Assembly: GCF_000799735.1 (NCBI RefSeq)
Contig: NZ_JUHH01000001.1
Span: forward strand, 1,550,001-1,614,000
Source: Methylotenera sp. G11
Lineage (GTDB): Bacteria; Pseudomonadota; Gammaproteobacteria; Burkholderiales; Methylophilaceae
DNA: 64,000 nucleotides
Direction: 5' to 3'
Shown: positions 1-9,300 of the stretch, one piece after another
Layout: each line of letters starts with the position of its first letter
Numbering within the stretch: position 1 is the first letter of the stretch
Notes under the pieces: model-generated
The model's database searches: none
What the model was told of the DNA's origin: nothing
Seen by the model: the letters and a program-made list of their open reading frames with translations, nothing else
Program-made: the position numbers and the translations under genes

Positions 1-187
1 AGGCAGTTTCGCGTTTACGGAAGCCTTCTTCGCCTTCCAGCTCAAAAATAAGCGGAATCTTGACACCGGTCTTACGCTCGATCTCCACATCCGAGTCGTA
101 AAACTCCCTGCCCAGCTGCTTTGCCAGCAGACGACCGATGGTCGTTTTTCCGGCACCCATGAGCCCGATAAAATAAATATTATTCAA
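1..187 (-). CDS. aroK: Shikimate kinase, N-terminal part (cut by window edge)
   Basis: The first 62 codons of shikimate kinase, which phosphorylates shikimate with ATP on the way to chorismate in the cytoplasm. The P-loop GLMGAGKT is at residues 8-15, the Y-D-S-D motif (D31, D33) follows, and the G-E-E-G-F-R-K-R-E stretch (R57) is present; in this family D33 and R57 contact shikimate. I place the start at the TTG at 185-187: AAGGG lies 8 bases upstream, the N-terminus has the usual length, and no in-frame ATG precedes it. It follows pilQ on the same strand, the common pilMNOPQ-aroK order, but hairpins lie between them, so it probably has its own promoter. Confidence 0.93.
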   Translation of the reverse strand, partial: MNNIYFIGLMGAGKTTIGRLLAKQLGREFYDSDVEIERKTGVKIPLIFELEGEEGFRKRETA

Positions 188-244
188 TTGTAAAACCCTT
201 AATTTTTATCTGTTGCCAATATGCAATTCAGCAGCACATAAAAC

Positions 245-303
245 AAAATGCCCATCACTGTAATGATGGGCATTTTATGACAATCTGATGTTTCTGTCAG
301 ATT
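245..303 (-). terminator. Rho-independent terminator after pilQ
   Basis: A perfect 13-base-pair stem (arms 245-257 and 264-276, loop CTGTAA) is followed in the minus direction by a T-rich stretch. A second, weaker hairpin (arms AATCTGA/TCAGATT at 282-288 and 297-303) lies between it and the pilQ stop codon. The pair sits just where the pil operon should end. The strong stem is nearly symmetric, but no plus-strand gene reads into it. Confidence 0.75.
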
Positions 304-309
304 TTGCTT

Positions 310-2517
310 TTATTGCAGACTCATACGTTCATCCATGATTTTAGGCGTAATGAAGATCAGCAATTCGGTTTTATCTGTCGATAGTGATTTACGCTTGAAC
401 AGATTGCCCATGATAGGCAGGTCACCGAAGAACGGTATTTTTTCTACATCATTGCGGTCTTCCTGTTCATAGATGCCACCCAGGACCGCCGTTTCTCCGT
501 TCGCCACCAGCACTTGCGTATTGATTGACTGCGTTTCAATCGCCGGCGCTTCAGTCAAACCGACACCGGTACGGATATATTGGCCAACCCGGTCTTTCTT
601 GACTTCAAGATCCATGATGATCTTTTCATCAGGCGTGATCTGCGGCGTCACTTCCAGGCTCAGCACGGCGGGTTTGAACGTAATATTGGCGGCACCGCTG
701 GCAGAACTCTGCAGGTATGGAATATCCGTACCTTGCGAGATCTTGGCCTTGCGCTGGTTTGCGGTAGTGATGCGCGGGCTGGAAACCACCTTGCCGCGCT
801 TATCAGTCTCAAGCGCAGACAATTCCAGGTTCAGCAGCAATCCGGCTGACAGCCTGAACAGGGTAAACGCAAAGCTGCCGGCGCCTGCTTTAGTGACTGG
901 CAGGTTCGACATCAGGTCAGGCAGGCCGTCACTGCTGGTTAAGGTGCTGTTAAGGTTATTAACTTTATCGCTGTAAATCGTATCTGTCAGGGCTGTCTGC
1001 GCTGTACCATTATGTGTACCCTGCGTAAGCGTGCTGGAGGTTAGCGTTGTCGGCCTGTTGCCTATAGTACCGCCTATCGTCGCGACGCTGCTGCCTGGCC
1101 TGCCGGTTTGTGTCACGCCAAAGCGCGCGCCCAGGTCCTTGCCGAATTTCTCATCGGCAATGACGAGGCGTGATTCAATCATCACCTGCTTCACAGGAAC
1201 ATCGGTCTTGTTGATGATGGCCTGCACCTGTTCCAGGTATTTAGGGATATCCTGCACAAAAACGGTATTCGTGCGCGGGTCAAGCACTGCACTGCCGCGT
1301 TTGGACAATATGCGCTGTTTAGGGTCGCTCAGGATATCCTTCAGCGCTTCTGCTTTCATGTAATTCAGTGTGAACACTTCGGTGCGCAATGGTTCTACGT
1401 CATCGATCTGCTGCTGGCTTTCAAACACCAGCTTTTCCTTGGCTGCCAGCTCTTCTGACGGGGCGACAAGAATCACATTGCCGTTCTTACGTTTATCAAG
1501 CCCTTTGCTCTGCATGATGATTTCCAGCGCCTGATCCCATGGCACATCTTTCAGGCGTAACGTCAGGTTGCCGGTTACGGTGTCACTGGTAATGATATTC
1601 AGGCCGGTAAAGTCGGCAATGACCTGCAGCACTGCACGCACTTCGATGTTCTGGAAATTGAGCGAAAGTTTCTCGCCGGCATAGCCAGGCTTGCTGCCGC
1701 GCACCAGTTTGTTCGGGTCATCCACGATCTGACGCACATCAATAATGAATTTTTTATCTGCCTGATAGGCTGAATGCTCCCAATTGCCTTTAGGCTCAAT
1801 CACCATATGACCGTTTTTACCCTGCTTCATCGTATCGACATAGAGTACCGGGGTATTGAAATTAGTCACATTCAGGCGGCGCTGCAGGTTTGCAGGCACT
1901 TCTGTATTAATGAAATCGACTACAATCGTCTTGCCTTTCTGCTTGATGTTGATGCCCGCTGATGGGTCTGACAAGTCAACAATGATGCGGCCTTCGCCGT
2001 TTTTACCGCGCGCAAAGTCTACATTGTTAAGGGCGATGGGCTGGCTGCCAAGTTTAGGCTCGGAGAACCTGGTTTCCACCACTGACTCCGTTGCCGCTGC
2101 ATTCGCCTGCAATGTGATCGTCACATCATTACCGTTTACACTGGTGTTGTAACCGACATTCTTAGACAAATTCAGCACCATGCGGGTACGTTCCTTGCCC
2201 TGCGCTAAAGTGACGCTTTTCAGCGCGCCCTGGTCTGCACCGATATTGCTTTTGCCTACGCCGTTAGAGACCTGAGGAAAGTCCAGCGCGATCCTGGCCG
2301 GATTGCTGAGCGTAAAGCCTGCCGGCGGGTTAGTCAGGGGCTGCGTTGTTTTCACATGAATAGTGACCCTGCCCCCTGGCAACGATGAAAAATCCACGCT
2401 TTCAATCTTATTGCCCGACGCGGATTGATCCTCAGCCAGCAATAAGCCTGAAAACATAGTCATGACAAGCAGCAAGACTGCCTGTAAAAATTTTGATATC
2501 AACATATTTGTTTTCAT
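310..2517 (-). CDS. pilQ: Type IV pilus secretin PilQ
   Basis: Outer-membrane secretin through which the type IV pilus is extruded; it also serves natural transformation and twitching. 735 residues, normal for the family. An N-terminal signal peptide (hydrophobic to about residue 28) is followed by two AMIN domains (about 38-110 and 163-240; peptidoglycan targeting), an STN/N0 domain (about 285-350), a secretin N1 domain, and the C-terminal secretin barrel with V-x-S-x-P-R-I-T-T-x-N near residue 585. The ATG at 2517 has AGGG 7 bases upstream. It is the last gene of pilMNOPQ and lies 96 bases after pilP. The region around residues 470-540 is Thr/Ser/Asn-rich and low in complexity, as is common in the variable part of PilQ. 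Confidence 0.97.
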   Translation of the reverse strand: MKTNMLISKFLQAVLLLVMTMFSGLLLAEDQSASGNKIESVDFSSLPGGRVTIHVKTTQPLTNPPAGFTLSNPARIALDFPQVSNGVGKSNIGADQGALKSVTLAQGKERTRMVLNLSKNVGYNTSVNGNDVTITLQANAAATESVVETRFSEPKLGSQPIALNNVDFARGKNGEGRIIVDLSDPSAGINIKQKGKTIVVDFINTEVPANLQRRLNVTNFNTPVLYVDTMKQGKNGHMVIEPKGNWEHSAYQADKKFIIDVRQIVDDPNKLVRGSKPGYAGEKLSLNFQNIEVRAVLQVIADFTGLNIITSDTVTGNLTLRLKDVPWDQALEIIMQSKGLDKRKNGNVILVAPSEELAAKEKLVFESQQQIDDVEPLRTEVFTLNYMKAEALKDILSDPKQRILSKRGSAVLDPRTNTVFVQDIPKYLEQVQAIINKTDVPVKQVMIESRLVIADEKFGKDLGARFGVTQTGRPGSSVATIGGTIGNRPTTLTSSTLTQGTHNGTAQTALTDTIYSDKVNNLNSTLTSSDGLPDLMSNLPVTKAGAGSFAFTLFRLSAGLLLNLELSALETDKRGKVVSSPRITTANQRKAKISQGTDIPYLQSSASGAANITFKPAVLSLEVTPQITPDEKIIMDLEVKKDRVGQYIRTGVGLTEAPAIETQSINTQVLVANGETAVLGGIYEQEDRNDVEKIPFFGDLPIMGNLFKRKSLSTDKTELLIFITPKIMDERMSLQ

Positions 2518-2613
2518 CGTTTCACCCTAAACCTCTTTTTTAAGACTGTATTAATACCCGCAGATCGTTTAAACATCGATACTTCAGGCTTATAAACCGT
2601 TCCGATTATTTTT

Positions 2614-3156
2614 TTATTCCTGCAAAGCCAAGTTTGAAGCGCGTTCTATCCAGTCACCTGATAGCTCATCCTGCACAATCTCATTCAATATGACTTCCCT
2701 ATCGGTAATTTGCGTGACACGTCCGTAATTCTGTCCCACATAATTGCCGACCTTCACCTGCTGGACGACATTATCCGGGGTTTTAAGCAAGGCATAAATC
2801 AGCTTGTTCTTTGACAGCAGGCCAACATATTTCAAACTTTCAAGCGGATAGGCTTCCAAAGGTTCTTTAGGCCGGTTCAGGTTAGGCTGCAAGGCGCTTG
2901 ACTTGTTCGCCGCCTTGCGCGCGCGGAATGGATCCACCAGGGTGCCGTCCGCGTTGTATTGCAATGCCGTATATGGCTTAACCTCGGGCAAAGGTTTGAC
3001 CTGGGGCTTGATACCCTTGGCGGCATCCCGCATATACTGATCCAGGTCATCCCCTTCCTCACCACTGCAGGCAGCCAGGAGGACACCCAATACCAGAACC
3101 GGCAGAAGCCTGAAGCTACCGAACTGTACCTGCCTAAGATTCAAACATTGTTTCAC
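2614..3156 (-). CDS. pilP: Type IV pilus inner-membrane lipoprotein PilP
   Basis: Lipoprotein that links the PilMNO inner-membrane platform to the PilQ secretin. 180 residues. The signal sequence ends in a lipobox LLAAC with the lipidated cysteine at residue 30. A flexible linker follows, and the C-terminal beta domain (about 95-175) has the family's pattern L-x-x-L-K-Y-V-G and V-x-x-G-x-Y-V-G-Q-N-Y-G-R-V. The start is GTG (3154-3156), 4 bases after the pilO stop codon, so translation is probably coupled. No in-frame ATG gives a complete signal peptide. Confidence 0.94.
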   Translation of the reverse strand: MKQCLNLRQVQFGSFRLLPVLVLGVLLAACSGEEGDDLDQYMRDAAKGIKPQVKPLPEVKPYTALQYNADGTLVDPFRARKAANKSSALQPNLNRPKEPLEAYPLESLKYVGLLSKNKLIYALLKTPDNVVQQVKVGNYVGQNYGRVTQITDREVILNEIVQDELSGDWIERASNLALQE

Positions 3157-3160
3157 TTAA

Positions 3161-3853
3161 TCAGCCTTTCTTACCAGATTTTGCTTTGGCTTCTTTTTCA
3201 GCTTTCAGAGCTTTCTGCTTCGCAGCGATCTCCTCTGCGTCCAGATATCGATAGGTTTTCGCCACAGCTTCCATCACCAGCATATTGCCTGCACCGGCAG
3301 CCTTGGCATCAGCCGGCTTGCTATCCTTGCCGCTGCCTTGAGGCACCACGGCAACATTGCTGATCGTAACGATACGGGACAGCCTGGAAATGTCTGACGC
3401 AAAAGCGCCCAGGTCATGATAAGTGCCCACCACCTTGATTGCGATCGGCATTTCGGCATAGAACTCGGCTTGCGTTTCGCTGCCGGGCTTGAACAACTCG
3501 AACTCCAGCCCCCTGCTCAGTCCGGCCTGGTTAATGTCAGTGAGCAGCCCATCAATCTGCGACTTATCCGGCAGCTGCCTTAACAGCGCACCAAAAGTTT
3601 TCTCGATCTCGACCATCTGCGCACGGTAAGCTTCCAGATTGATTGCCTGGCTCTTTTTGGCAAGGAACACATCCCTTAATTGCTGTTCTTTGGCTTTTTC
3701 CTGATCCAGCGTCTCAAGTGCAGGGCTCAGCAGGAAGTAATACCCCAATGCCAGCAGCAGCACAAAAACAACCGCAAGCAGCACAGCCTTGACCGGCATA
3801 GGCAAGTTACCGGCATTCTTGATATCAATATTATTGAAATCTTCTAATTTCAT
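3161..3853 (-). CDS. pilO: Type IV pilus assembly protein PilO
   Basis: Inner-membrane alignment-complex protein that heterodimerises with PilN. 230 residues: a short cytoplasmic N-terminus, one transmembrane helix (about 22-44), a coiled-coil stretch (about 48-90), then a periplasmic ferredoxin-like domain. The tail is Lys/Ala/Glu-rich. Its ATG overlaps the pilN stop codon (ATGA), which points to translational coupling. The gene order M-N-O-P-Q supports the call as much as the sequence does. Confidence 0.95.
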   Translation of the reverse strand: MKLEDFNNIDIKNAGNLPMPVKAVLLAVVFVLLLALGYYFLLSPALETLDQEKAKEQQLRDVFLAKKSQAINLEAYRAQMVEIEKTFGALLRQLPDKSQIDGLLTDINQAGLSRGLEFELFKPGSETQAEFYAEMPIAIKVVGTYHDLGAFASDISRLSRIVTISNVAVVPQGSGKDSKPADAKAAGAGNMLVMEAVAKTYRYLDAEEIAAKQKALKAEKEAKAKSGKKG

Positions 3854-4449
3854 GGCTTGCCCCCTTCTACTGCCTTGCCTTTTGTTGCATCAGCCTCTTC
3901 TTCCACCTGCGGGGCTTTCAGCTTTACCGTAAGGGTAAACACATTCTGTTTCTGCCCGTTTGCCGTGACAGCTTTGATTTCAACCAGCCCCGGCGCTTCC
4001 AGCCAGGCAGAAGCATTGTAGTTGCGCACCAGCGTAGCCACCCTGGCATTGGTGTCTGCAACCCCTTCAAGGGTAATCAGGTCGCCTACCTGCTTAATGC
4101 TCTTGAAATACATGCCTTCAGGCAATTGGCGGCTCAGCTCATCAAACACAATCACGGCCTGGCTGCGGTTGGTTTGCAGGTTCTCAACAACCTGCTTGCG
4201 TTCCAGCATGGCGCTGATCTGGTCCTTGAGGTCCTGGATGTCCTTGATTTCCTTATCCAGCTTCACAATCGCTGCATCCAGCCTTGCGTTCCGCTCAGTC
4301 TGGGAATCAATTTTGGCATTGATCACGGTATAAGCCATAAACACGATGGTGCTCGCCACAATCGCGGTAAAAGCTGCCATCAGGCCGAATTGACGCTGCC
4401 TGGCCTCTCTTCTGATTTGCCGGTGCGGGAGTAAATTGACGCGTATCAT
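3850..4449 (-). CDS. pilN: Type IV pilus assembly protein PilN
   Basis: Bitopic inner-membrane protein of the pilus alignment complex; its N-terminal I-R-V-N-L-L-P motif docks into PilM. 199 residues with one transmembrane helix (about 22-44), a coiled coil (about 48-90) and a periplasmic domain. The open frame extends 10 codons further upstream, but I choose the ATG at 4447-4449 because it overlaps the pilM stop codon (ATGA) and puts the conserved docking motif at residues 2-8. Confidence 0.95.
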   Translation of the reverse strand: MIRVNLLPHRQIRREARQRQFGLMAAFTAIVASTIVFMAYTVINAKIDSQTERNARLDAAIVKLDKEIKDIQDLKDQISAMLERKQVVENLQTNRSQAVIVFDELSRQLPEGMYFKSIKQVGDLITLEGVADTNARVATLVRNYNASAWLEAPGLVEIKAVTANGQKQNVFTLTVKLKAPQVEEEADATKGKAVEGGKP

Positions 4450-5522
4450 ATCTCTATACCTCGCATTGCAAGTCCACAAGCTATCAGAAGGGCTGGTGCA
4501 TCAACGGGAAGCTGCTGCGATTTCACCCTGGATCCCATTGCCATGCTGTGGAATGGGTTTGCGATTACGGTATGCACCTGGGTGCGATCCTGCACGGTCA
4601 CTTCAATTTCAGGAATCGATGCGCAACCACCCGCCAGTACGATGTGGTCTACATGGTGGTATTGTGTTGAGCTGGTAAAGAACTGCTGCGCCCTGGCCAC
4701 TTCTGTCGCAAGCAGCTGCACAAACGGCTGCAACACTTCACTTTCATAACTTTCGGGCAACCCGCCCCTGCGCTTGGAAATTTCCGCCTCTTCAATCGAC
4801 AAACCGAACCGGCGCTGTATTTCCTGCGTAAGCTGATTGCCGCCAAAACTCTGCTCACGTGCATAGACCGGCTTGTTGTCATGCAGAACATTAATATGCA
4901 TCATGGTGGCGCCGATATCCACGATCATCACGGTCTGCTCATTACCGGAATCAGGCAATTGCACCGACACCAGCGTATAGGCCGCCTCAGTCGCATACGA
5001 ATCCACATCCATGACAATGACTTTCAGGCCGGCGACTTCCGCAGCGGCCACGCGGTCTTCGATTTTTTCCTTACGCGCGGCAACGATCAGCACTTCCACT
5101 TCTTCTTCCGGATTACTGGGCGCGGGTCCCAGTATCTGAAAGTCAATATTCACTTCATCCAGGGGGAACGGAATGTATTGATTAGCCTCACCCTCGACTT
5201 GCGCTTCCATGTCTTCTTCACGCAGGCCGGCTTCCATGATGACTTTCTTGCTGATGACGGCAGATGACGGCAAGGCAAGCGCGGCGTTCTTCTCACGGGT
5301 GCCCAGCAGCCTGAACGCCTGCCTGATGGCATCTGCGACCTTCTCCAGGTCTGCCACATTGCCGTCGATTACCGCTTCCGGCACCATAGGCGCAATGGCA
5401 TACCCTTCCAGCTTGTAACCGCCACGACTGTCCCCAGACAACTCTACTATCTTCACTGAAGTGGAGCTGACATCAATACCAATAAGCGGAGGAGTTTTTT
5501 CTGTAAAAAGACTGAATTTCAA
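4446..5522 (-). CDS. pilM: Type IV pilus actin-like ATPase PilM
   Basis: Cytoplasmic actin/FtsA-like protein that binds the PilN tail and anchors the alignment complex. 358 residues. The first phosphate loop IGIDVSSTSVKIVEL is at about 14-28, the second phosphate motif IVDIGATMMHI near 200, and the adenosine motif V-L-A-G-G-C-A-S near 300. The start is TTG (5520-5522), with AAAAGGAA 7-8 bases upstream and no in-frame ATG nearby. It is the first gene of pilMNOPQ and is divergent from mrcA, a classic arrangement in beta- and gammaproteobacteria. Confidence 0.95.
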   Translation of the reverse strand: MKFSLFTEKTPPLIGIDVSSTSVKIVELSGDSRGGYKLEGYAIAPMVPEAVIDGNVADLEKVADAIRQAFRLLGTREKNAALALPSSAVISKKVIMEAGLREEDMEAQVEGEANQYIPFPLDEVNIDFQILGPAPSNPEEEVEVLIVAARKEKIEDRVAAAEVAGLKVIVMDVDSYATEAAYTLVSVQLPDSGNEQTVMIVDIGATMMHINVLHDNKPVYAREQSFGGNQLTQEIQRRFGLSIEEAEISKRRGGLPESYESEVLQPFVQLLATEVARAQQFFTSSTQYHHVDHIVLAGGCASIPEIEVTVQDRTQVHTVIANPFHSMAMGSRVKSQQLPVDAPALLIACGLAMRGIEI

Positions 5523-5861
5523 AATGAAATTCCTTTTCTAATTTCGTTAGTTACGAACATTTCTAATAATTTACATTAAATCCTAGCAACAAGTTTAAAC
5601 CCTGTAAAGCAATTTCTTGTTTAATAAATTTAGTCATTTATACGCCACATTAAATTCACATGGAGGCTTCAGGCAATTTATAATGGCCGGATTGTATTTA
5701 TTTAAATCCAGGAAACACGGAATTAAATCGGCGAGCAGGATGAACTACAGCCGTACCGGGCGTGTCCGTAGAGCATATATGCAAAAAGCGCGCACAACGC
5801 AGCAATCTGCCCGCATGGATAGCTAATTCCGCACTTCCTCAATGAAGAAATAAAACGACTC
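5523..5861. other. Divergent intergenic region between pilM and mrcA
   Basis: 339 bases with no convincing gene. The part near pilM is AT-rich and should hold the pil promoter; the part near mrcA should hold the PBP1A promoter. I found no -35/-10 pair good enough to annotate. A 69-codon plus-strand frame (5617-5826) has no ribosome-binding site and a composition unlike a protein, so I leave it out. Confidence 0.6.
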
Positions 5862-8327
5862 ATGATACTGAACAAATGGTGGCACTATCTCGTAATGACC
5901 GCGATTGTCGGCAGCTTGTCCGTGCTGGCACTGATAGGCCTTGCCGCTGCGCTGATCTATCCTACCCTGCCTTCACTGGAAGCGCTGACCGACTACCAGC
6001 CGAAACTGCCGCTGCGGGTTTATTCCGAAGATGGCTACCTGATTGACGAATTTGGCGAAGAGCGCCGCGCTTACATCAAGATAGAACAGGTGCCGCAGAA
6101 TATGAAAGATGCCGTGCTGGCGATTGAGGACCGACGCTTCTACCAGCATAGCGGTGTTGATTTCAAAGGCATCCTGCGTGCGATCAGGAACAACATCACC
6201 GGCAGGAGCCATGAAGGCGCCAGCACCATTACCATGCAGGTAGCCAAGAACTTTTTCACCACCCCCAATGGCAAGCGCACCATCATTACCAAGATCAACG
6301 AGGCGATGCTCGCTTTAAAAATCGAGCATACCTTGAATAAAGATAAAATCCTGGAGCTCTACATCAACCAGATTTATCTTGGCCAGCGCGCTTATGGATT
6401 TGCCGCAGCAGCACAGGTGTACTATGGAAAGCCATTGGATAAACTCAACCTTGCCGAATCTGCATTGCTTGCAGGTTTGCCTAAAGCACCTTCCGGCTAC
6501 AATCCTTTCGTCAACCCCAAGCGCGCGATCACGCGTCAGCAGGAAGTCCTGCGCGATATGTACCGCTTCGGGTTCATCAAAGAACCGGTTTACCAGGCAG
6601 CCTTGAAGCAACCGTTGCGGTTTAAGGCATCAAAACAGGCGCGCGACCTGGCGGCAGACTATGTTGCGGAAATTGTACGCGAAAGCCTGTATGCACAATA
6701 TCAGGATGACATCTACAGCAGCGGCCTGCGCGTTTACACTACGATACGCAAAGCCAACCAGGAGGCCGCCAATGCCGCCATCAGGGAAGGCGTTCTAGAC
6801 TACGATTCACGCCACGGTTTCCGCGGCCCCGAAAAAACACTCAATCTTGCCAAGATTCTTGCTGAGAACCCATCCGACGGCCTGAACGAGGCGCTGGATG
6901 ATTTTGATGAATCCAACGGTTTCATCCCGGCAATTGTGACCAGCCTGTCAGCCAAATCCGTGCATGTTCACACAAAATACGGTGATGATATTGAAATCAA
7001 AGGCAAGGGGCTGGCACTGGTTGCAAGGACGCTGAGCCAGAAAGACCCTGAGAAGGTTTTATTAAAAGCCGGTTCCGTGATCCGGGTCACCAGAAGCGCC
7101 GGCCAGAAAGACAGCGACGGCTGGAGGATCGTGCAGATGCCGCAGGTTGAGTCTGCCCTGATTGCATTAGACCCTGAATCCGGCGCAGTCCGCGCCTTGG
7201 TGGGCGGGTTCGACTTCAACCGCAACAAGTTCAACCATGTCACTCAGGCATGGCGCCAGCCAGGCTCAAGTTTCAAACCTTTCATCTACTCCGCAGCACT
7301 GGAAAAAGGTTTTACGCCGGCCTCCATCGTGGAGGACAGCCCACTGAACTTCTCAGCAAAAGAAACCGGCGAAAAAGCCTGGTCACCGCGTAATTTCGAC
7401 AACACATTCGAGGGCCCGATACGTTTGAGGCAAGCCCTGACCAAATCAAAGAACCTGGTTTCGATCCGGGTGATACAGGCAATAGGACCAAGTTACGCAC
7501 AGGACTACATCACCCGCTTCGGCTTTGCGGCCAAAGACCATCCGGCTTATCTCACCATGGCACTGGGCGCAGGTTCGGTAACCCCCTGGCAGATGGCAAC
7601 AGCCTACGCCGTGTTTGCAAACGGGGGCTACCGCGTCAAACCCAACCTGATCACTAAAATCGTAGACCAGCAAGGCAAAGTCCTGGCAGAAACCAAATTC
7701 GTTAAAGCCGGCCAAGGCGCCCCCCGAGTCATTGATGCCCGCAACGCCTTTATCATGAATTCCATGATGCAGGATGTCATCAGGCGCGGCACTGCGACCC
7801 GGGCACTGCAACTGGGCCGCAATGACCTGGCCGGCAAGACCGGTACCACCAATGACCATTATGACGCCTGGTTTGCCGGATACAACCCGAAACAGGTGGC
7901 GATCGCCTGGGTCGGCTATGACAAGCCGCGCGCACTGGGCGGCAGCGAGACCGGCGGCGCTGCCGCACTGCCTATCTGGATCAAGTACATGGCAACCGCC
8001 TTAAGAGGCATGCCGGATGTGGAGCCGGTGGTTCCCGATGGCATCATGGCGCTCAGGGTCGACCCGGTGACCGGCGTACGTGCAGACAATGACGAAAACG
8101 GCATTTACGAATACTTCTATCATGAAAATCCACCGCCCGAAATCGAAGAACAGCTGCCGTCATTGTTTGATGGCCTGGAAAACCCGGAAGACACCTCCTT
8201 GAGTCAGGCACAGAAGTTATTGCAGCCTGAAATCGTATTGCCGCCTAAACCGGCAGCGGCCAAACCAGCGGAAAGCCAATCAAGAACTACGGAAATTGCA
8301 CCCAGAAACCCACTGAATGCACATTAA
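5862..8327 (+). CDS. mrcA: Penicillin-binding protein 1A (bifunctional transglycosylase/transpeptidase)
   Basis: Class A PBP that polymerises and crosslinks peptidoglycan at the periplasmic face. 821 residues, normal for PBP1A. A cytoplasmic stub and one transmembrane anchor (about 8-34) precede the GT51 transglycosylase domain with catalytic E89 in AIEDRRFYQH and the T-I-T-M-Q-V-A-K-N-F motif. An OB-like insert follows, then the transpeptidase domain with active-site S469xxK472, an SKN motif near 528 and KTGTTN near 662. The C-terminal 60 residues are Pro/Glu-rich. It is divergent from pilM and convergent with xthA, 8 bases apart. Confidence 0.97.
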   Translation: MILNKWWHYLVMTAIVGSLSVLALIGLAAALIYPTLPSLEALTDYQPKLPLRVYSEDGYLIDEFGEERRAYIKIEQVPQNMKDAVLAIEDRRFYQHSGVDFKGILRAIRNNITGRSHEGASTITMQVAKNFFTTPNGKRTIITKINEAMLALKIEHTLNKDKILELYINQIYLGQRAYGFAAAAQVYYGKPLDKLNLAESALLAGLPKAPSGYNPFVNPKRAITRQQEVLRDMYRFGFIKEPVYQAALKQPLRFKASKQARDLAADYVAEIVRESLYAQYQDDIYSSGLRVYTTIRKANQEAANAAIREGVLDYDSRHGFRGPEKTLNLAKILAENPSDGLNEALDDFDESNGFIPAIVTSLSAKSVHVHTKYGDDIEIKGKGLALVARTLSQKDPEKVLLKAGSVIRVTRSAGQKDSDGWRIVQMPQVESALIALDPESGAVRALVGGFDFNRNKFNHVTQAWRQPGSSFKPFIYSAALEKGFTPASIVEDSPLNFSAKETGEKAWSPRNFDNTFEGPIRLRQALTKSKNLVSIRVIQAIGPSYAQDYITRFGFAAKDHPAYLTMALGAGSVTPWQMATAYAVFANGGYRVKPNLITKIVDQQGKVLAETKFVKAGQGAPRVIDARNAFIMNSMMQDVIRRGTATRALQLGRNDLAGKTGTTNDHYDAWFAGYNPKQVAIAWVGYDKPRALGGSETGGAAALPIWIKYMATALRGMPDVEPVVPDGIMALRVDPVTGVRADNDENGIYEYFYHENPPPEIEEQLPSLFDGLENPEDTSLSQAQKLLQPEIVLPPKPAAAKPAESQSRTTEIAPRNPLNAH

Positions 8328-8335
8328 GGTGCGCA

Positions 8336-9103
8336 CTAAGGAATCAGTTGCAGCACTACCGGCGTATGGTCAGACGGGCGCTCGAGCTTGCGTGGCGCCT
8401 TGTCTATATATGCCTCGGCACAGCGTGATCTAAGCGCGTCGCTGACCAGGATATGGTCGATGCGCATTCCCAGGTCACGCCGGAAACCTGCCATGCGGTA
8501 ATCCCACCAGCTGAAGCTCTTTTCCGGCTGGTCGAACAAACGAAAACTATCATGCAGGCCAAGCTGGATCAGCTGCCGGAATGCCTCGCGCTCCGGCGGG
8601 GATACCAGCACCTGCCCCACCCACGCGGCCGGGTCATGGCAGTCACGGTCTTCCGGTGCGATATTATAGTCGCCCAGCAGCAATAGCCTGGGGTGTGCAA
8701 GCAGCTCGGCTTTCAGCCAGTCATGCAGGGCATCCAGCCAGCGCAGCTTGTATTGATATTTTTCGGAGTCCAGCGCCTGCCCATTCGGGATATAAGCGCA
8801 GACCACACGCACATCACCGATGTCTGCGGCAATCACACGCTGCTGGTCATCGGCAAAACCCGGAATATTGCGCTGAACATTGGTGAGGGGATGTCGGCTG
8901 AGAATCGCTACCCCGTTATAGGTTTTCTGCCCGATATGCACCGCCTCGTAACCGGCTTCTTTTAATGCAGTGTAAGGAAACTTGCCATCTTCCTGCTTGG
9001 TTTCCTGCAGGCAAAGCACATCCGGCTGGGCTGCCTTCAGCCAATCCAGCACGTGCGGCAACCTCACGTTTAAAGAGTTAACATTCCAGGTAGCAAATTT
9101 CAA
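8336..9103 (-). CDS. xthA: Exodeoxyribonuclease III
   Basis: AP endonuclease and 3'-5' exonuclease of base-excision repair. 255 residues, the typical length of the XthA/ExoA family. Visible motifs: W-N-V-N-S-L-N at residues 6-12, L-Q-E-T-K (catalytic Glu) near 33, G-D-Y-N-I-A-P near 145, and the C-terminal R-I-D-H-I-L-V-S and S-D-H-T-P-V motifs (catalytic His). The start is TTG (9101-9103) with GAGG 8 bases upstream. It is followed by the convergent mrcA. Confidence 0.96.
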   Translation of the reverse strand: MKFATWNVNSLNVRLPHVLDWLKAAQPDVLCLQETKQEDGKFPYTALKEAGYEAVHIGQKTYNGVAILSRHPLTNVQRNIPGFADDQQRVIAADIGDVRVVCAYIPNGQALDSEKYQYKLRWLDALHDWLKAELLAHPRLLLLGDYNIAPEDRDCHDPAAWVGQVLVSPPEREAFRQLIQLGLHDSFRLFDQPEKSFSWWDYRMAGFRRDLGMRIDHILVSDALRSRCAEAYIDKAPRKLERPSDHTPVVLQLIP

Positions 9104-9143
9104 AACGGAAACCTCGGTAATTAATTATTCGTTAAAAATATTT

Positions 9144-9278
9144 TTTAGCCACAGATAAACACAGATCAACACGGATAAAAAAACCTAATTCAACGCTAGT
9201 AAGCCCTAATTTCGCCTTGCTTCTCAAAGTGAATCTCTGGGTTTTATCTGTGTGTATCTGTGTTTATCTGCGGCTAAA
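9144..9278. repeat. Long imperfect inverted repeat made of 10-base units
   Basis: Two 37-base arms (9144-9180 and 9242-9278) match as inverted copies with 4 mismatches and are separated by 61 bases. Each arm carries three near-identical 10-base units of the form ACAGATAAAC, in tandem. The element fills most of the gap between prlC (downstream end) and xthA (start). It resembles dispersed CAGATAAAC-type repeats that I recall from many bacterial genomes, but I cannot confirm that here. It could fold into a cruciform or a long RNA hairpin, and may act as a transcription barrier. Confidence 0.8.
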
Positions 9279-9300
9279 TCAGGTTTTGATTTTTAACACT

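Noticed and set aside
473-976. Long plus-strand frame over pilQ
   Set aside because: Antisense shadow of a well-supported secretin gene.
5617-5826. 69-codon plus-strand frame between pilM and mrcA
   Set aside because: No ribosome site, unusual composition, and it occupies the expected divergent promoter region.
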